From assembly GCA_937891325.1 (NCBI GenBank), contig CALAFU010000278.1, positions 1-14,909 of the forward strand: a stretch of DNA of 14,909 bases. Direction: 5' to 3'. Positions within the stretch are counted from its first letter, which is position 1; every line of letters starts with the position of its first letter. Positions 12,997 through 14,909 of the stretch are shown piece by piece. The DNA comes from an uncultured Candidatus Melainabacteria bacterium. Lineage in GTDB: Bacteria; Cyanobacteriota; Vampirovibrionia; Gastranaerophilales; Gastranaerophilaceae. The notes beneath the pieces are model-generated. The model did no database searches, was not told where the DNA came from, and worked only from the letters and a program-made list of their open reading frames with translations. The translations under genes and the position numbers were made by a program.

Positions 12997-14909
12997 ATGT
13001 CTACAATTATTTATAACAACGTAGAATATAATCAAATCTTTATCGACCCATCTAAAACTGTTGCCGGTGACGGGTCAACACCAGAAAATGCATTGTTTGA
13101 TTTTCCAACAACATTGGCTGACAATACTTGTTATGTCATTAGACGTACAAATGAAAGTCCTAATACTTTACCACAAATTCCTAACGGAACTTACGATTTT
13201 AAAAATTTGATGATTTGTGGTATGCCTAAAGAAACAGATTTATTGTACAAGTATATGAATCAGTTGGAAAAAGATGCTTGGGGTAAAGACAATTTTGACT
13301 ATGCAATGTGTCGTGTCAACAACACAACGGCCAACCAACCAGCTGTTACTCTAACAGCCGTCAATGATTTTATTGTCAATCGTTGTTATTTGTTCAGAGA
13401 TGAAAGCGATTTGTCTAACGACAATGTTAAAGAATTTGCCTTTGACGTGACAAACGCTGATGCTTGCACCAAATTTGACAATTGCAAATTTGGGTTTTTA
13501 GGCGATAATTTTGATGATGACGCATGGTTAAGTAGTCATTCTGCACCAAACAATAAAAATCGTGCCTATTTTCTACATGCAAGCGATACACAGGCAGTTT
13601 CCATCTCAAATTGTGTTTTTAACGCTGCTTCAGATTATAACAGTTTAAACGGCACTTATCGTTCCTGTTTGTTGACTGTGGAAGGAACACAAAATATAAA
13701 CATTTGCAATAATATATTTAATATTTGCAGTAAATCTAATGCTGCTTCAAGTGCATCACATGATTGTTGTTCATATTTATATGGAAACGTTTGTCGTAAT
13801 GTAAATATGTCTAACAATGTTTTCAATATGATTGATTATGGCAACATTTACTGTCCACACTTTTCAATATGTTTTTTCATGCCTGAAAATGATTATACAA
13901 CTAATTTTATAGTTGATAATACAAAAGTGAATTATAAACAAATGAAAGACAATGTTGCTTCGTGTGTCCAAGGTTCAATTTTATTTGATTTTGAAAACTT
14001 AACTCACTATTCAATTACAAACTTTGATTTAGATTTTTCTAATTCACCATACTTTGGTTTATATAAAGACTTATTAATTAGTTGTAAGTATTCAAGAAGC
14101 CCAAATAATAAGATTGACAATATTTCTATAAAATATAATACATCTTCAAAAGTAGGTTATAATAATAATAATAATAACAACGATTTTGGAAGTTTAGCAA
14201 TTTTATGTGATTCTGTAATGGGCAGCACGGGTTCAGAGCAATATACACCTATTTATACACCAACCATTTGTAAAGCTACAAACATTTCTGTTTTAAGAGG
14301 TTATGGCGCCGCATTGTATTCAACAGGTGCTTGTATTGAAGCGAATATAATTCGTGGATTGATTTATCTTTATAGTCGAAATTACTTTAAAGCTAACAAA
14401 GTAATCAACCCAAAGGGTAACTATAGGGTTATTGATATGTCTAGCGTTGCATGCTGCAGTACTGTATCAATTGATACACTTGAAGTTGTTAAAGATGATG
14501 CAACATATCCGTATGACTCTTCAATAGAACAGATCGTATTTTACAATCTTGAATATGGTGCAACAAACAATGTTTTCATTAATCATTGTAATGCATTACC
14601 GTTCAATCTATCAATGTCAACGAACAAAAATAGTAATGCTCGTGAAACTTCATGGGTTGCTAATGATTACAATGGTTTGTTTATTGCCCGTAACCTTTCA
14701 GCTTCAGCTAAATCATGGGGTGTTACAAGAGCTGGTACTACTGCTAAAGCATCTTTTAAGATGGAAACAACCGTCAATGATACAAACAACGAATTGACAT
14801 TAGGTTGCAATCCTTGCACTGGCTTTATTTTGACCCCGTCTGAAACAGGTGCAAAAACAATTACAGCGTATTTTGGTTCATCTAATTCTTATACTTCTTT
14901 TGCAGGTAT
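12997..14909 (+). CDS. beta-helix tail fibre/spike-like protein, 3' end beyond the window
   Basis: The frame is open from ATG 12997 to the last base (637 complete codons, no stop). AAGGAA (12984-12989) lies 7 nt upstream. The N-terminus (IFIDPSKTVAGDGSTPENAL) is typical of the start of pectate-lyase-like right-handed beta-helix proteins, and repeated strands of the form V/I-x-I-S/C-N-N/C-x-F-N occur (SISNCVFNA, NICNNIFNI, NMSNNVFNM), as in coils of such helices. Phage tail spikes and fibres with this fold bind or cut cell-surface sugars. No catalytic residues can be assigned. Cysteine content is unusually high (25 of 637). A run of seven Asn (five AAT, two AAC) lies in the middle. Transcribed with the preceding gene. 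Confidence 0.75.
   Translation, partial: MSTIIYNNVEYNQIFIDPSKTVAGDGSTPENALFDFPTTLADNTCYVIRRTNESPNTLPQIPNGTYDFKNLMICGMPKETDLLYKYMNQLEKDAWGKDNFDYAMCRVNNTTANQPAVTLTAVNDFIVNRCYLFRDESDLSNDNVKEFAFDVTNADACTKFDNCKFGFLGDNFDDDAWLSSHSAPNNKNRAYFLHASDTQAVSISNCVFNAASDYNSLNGTYRSCLLTVEGTQNINICNNIFNICSKSNAASSASHDCCSYLYGNVCRNVNMSNNVFNMIDYGNIYCPHFSICFFMPENDYTTNFIVDNTKVNYKQMKDNVASCVQGSILFDFENLTHYSITNFDLDFSNSPYFGLYKDLLISCKYSRSPNNKIDNISIKYNTSSKVGYNNNNNNNDFGSLAILCDSVMGSTGSEQYTPIYTPTICKATNISVLRGYGAALYSTGACIEANIIRGLIYLYSRNYFKANKVINPKGNYRVIDMSSVACCSTVSIDTLEVVKDDATYPYDSSIEQIVFYNLEYGATNNVFINHCNALPFNLSMSTNKNSNARETSWVANDYNGLFIARNLSASAKSWGVTRAGTTAKASFKMETTVNDTNNELTLGCNPCTGFILTPSETGAKTITAYFGSSNSYTSFAG
14161..14181 (+). repeat. 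poly-Asn trinucleotide tract
   Basis: Five AAT followed by two AAC codons encode seven consecutive Asn in the fibre-like protein. Slippage would change Asn number without breaking the frame. Confidence 0.85.

Noticed and set aside
14549..14797. 82-codon forward frame near the right edge
   Set aside because: Lies within the long beta-helix frame that runs unbroken from 12997; the shifted frame gives Leu/Met-rich nonsense.
1..14909. Recoding of TAG as an amino acid, as in some large gut phages
   Set aside because: Genes ending at 3908 and 11685 stop at TAG in sensible places, and one has a second TAG right after.

Overview
AT-rich, densely packed DNA that reads as part of a tailed bacteriophage (or a prophage of that kind). 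The evidence is a YopX-domain protein, many short uncharacterised genes with 1-17 nt start/stop overlaps, a tail-associated small protein and a long beta-helix fibre/spike-like protein running off the right edge, and purine-rich ribosome binding sites (AAGGA type). Stop codons TAA, TGA and TAG all end genes normally, so there is no sign of a recoded stop. Nothing identifies the host; the Shine-Dalgarno sites and an extended -10 promoter (TGCTATAAT) suit a bacterium with ordinary sigma-70-like signals.

Layout. 1-1980: C-terminus of an upstream gene, a small two-helix membrane protein, a very basic coiled protein, two uncharacterised small proteins and a YopX protein. 2032-3908: an unknown protein and two tandem paralogues; the first paralogue ends in a 26-residue tail made only of Ser and Cys. 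3920-9214: six genes that all overlap: a zinc-ribbon protein, four paralogous radical SAM enzymes, and a protein with the class V aminotransferase (cysteine-desulfurase-like) fold pattern. 9304-10650: a TnpB/Cas12-like nuclease gene with its own promoter-like sequence, different arginine codon use, a 15-bp perfect hairpin at its 5' end and a run of inverted repeats at its 3' end; it separates the first aminotransferase-like gene from its paralogue at 10682-11647. 11685-12296: a lone reverse-strand gene facing a terminator. 12297-12508: regulatory region with an extended -10 promoter and a 16-bp perfect hairpin in the presumed leader. 12509-14909: tail-type genes.

The candidate novel system is the block 2681-11647: four radical SAM enzymes, two aminotransferase-fold proteins (both lacking the PLP lysine at the expected place) and a zinc-ribbon protein, translationally coupled and directly downstream of a protein with an extreme Ser/Cys C-terminal tail. 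The inference, not proof, is a phage-encoded peptide or protein modification pathway, with the Ser/Cys tail as the most obvious candidate substrate. Nucleic-acid hypermodification is the main alternative. The TnpB-like gene looks like a later insertion into this operon.
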